Source of the DNA: an uncultured Fusibacter sp.
GTDB taxonomy: Bacteria; Bacillota; Clostridia; Peptostreptococcales; Acidaminobacteraceae
Direction: 5' to 3'
DNA length: 6,701 nucleotides
Assembly (NCBI GenBank): GCA_937958285.1
Contig: CALFXQ010000059.1
Coordinates: forward strand, 1 to 6,701
The translations under genes and the position numbers were made by a program. Positions 6,691 through 6,701 of the stretch are shown one piece after another. The notes below the pieces were generated by a model that saw only the letters and a program-made list of their open reading frames with translations, had not been told where the DNA came from and searched no databases. Positions within the stretch are counted from its first letter, which is position 1. The number at the start of each line of letters is the position of its first letter.

Positions 6691-6701
6691 AATCTCACCA
6701 T

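Noticed and set aside
6691..6701. End of another gene overlapping the ligase start
   Set aside because: Only 11 bases lie beyond the ligase ATG, so nothing can be supported apart from its likely ribosome site.

Overview
This looks like chromosomal DNA from a bacterium, most likely a member of the Bacillota (Clostridia-type). That placement is an inference from several things: base composition judged by eye to be moderate or slightly AT-rich, good Shine-Dalgarno sites (GGAGG, GAGGTGA), a CvfB-type S1 protein, and a periplasmic-binding-type histidine kinase paired with a sigma-54 activator. No rRNA or other strong taxonomic marker is present, and a Gram-negative source is not excluded.

Layout: the window is almost fully coding, with five protein genes. 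On the minus strand, reading from right to left, 4172 to 1 holds a probable three-gene operon: a CvfB-like S1-domain RNA-binding protein (3336-4172), a hybrid-topology sensor histidine kinase with an extracytoplasmic amino-acid-binding-type domain (1304-3304), and an NtrC-family sigma-54-dependent response regulator (1-1285). The regulator runs off the left edge and so lacks its last DNA-binding helices here. Gaps are 31 and 18 bases, each with a good ribosome binding site. From a divergent promoter region (about 4173-4342) the plus strand carries a membrane-anchored S41 C-terminal-processing protease with a PDZ domain (4343-5587). It meets, tail to tail and with a 61-base coding overlap, a minus-strand polytopic O-antigen-ligase/Wzy_C-family membrane protein (5527-6690).

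The kinase and regulator form an evident cognate pair: an outside ligand, possibly amino-acid-like, is sensed, H461 is phosphorylated, the phosphate passes to D56 of the regulator, and sigma-54 promoters are then activated. No clear -24/-12 site lies in the only sizeable noncoding stretch, so the targets are probably elsewhere, perhaps left of the window. The protease and ligase are cell-envelope genes with no proven link to the signalling operon.

Nothing here amounts to a clearly new system. The best second-look items are the S1 protein/two-component operon, the ligand-pocket residues of the sensor, the degenerate receiver domain, the compact divergent promoter region with its palindrome, and the overlapping convergent gene ends. 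No tRNA, rRNA, CRISPR array, insertion sequence or long repeat was seen.
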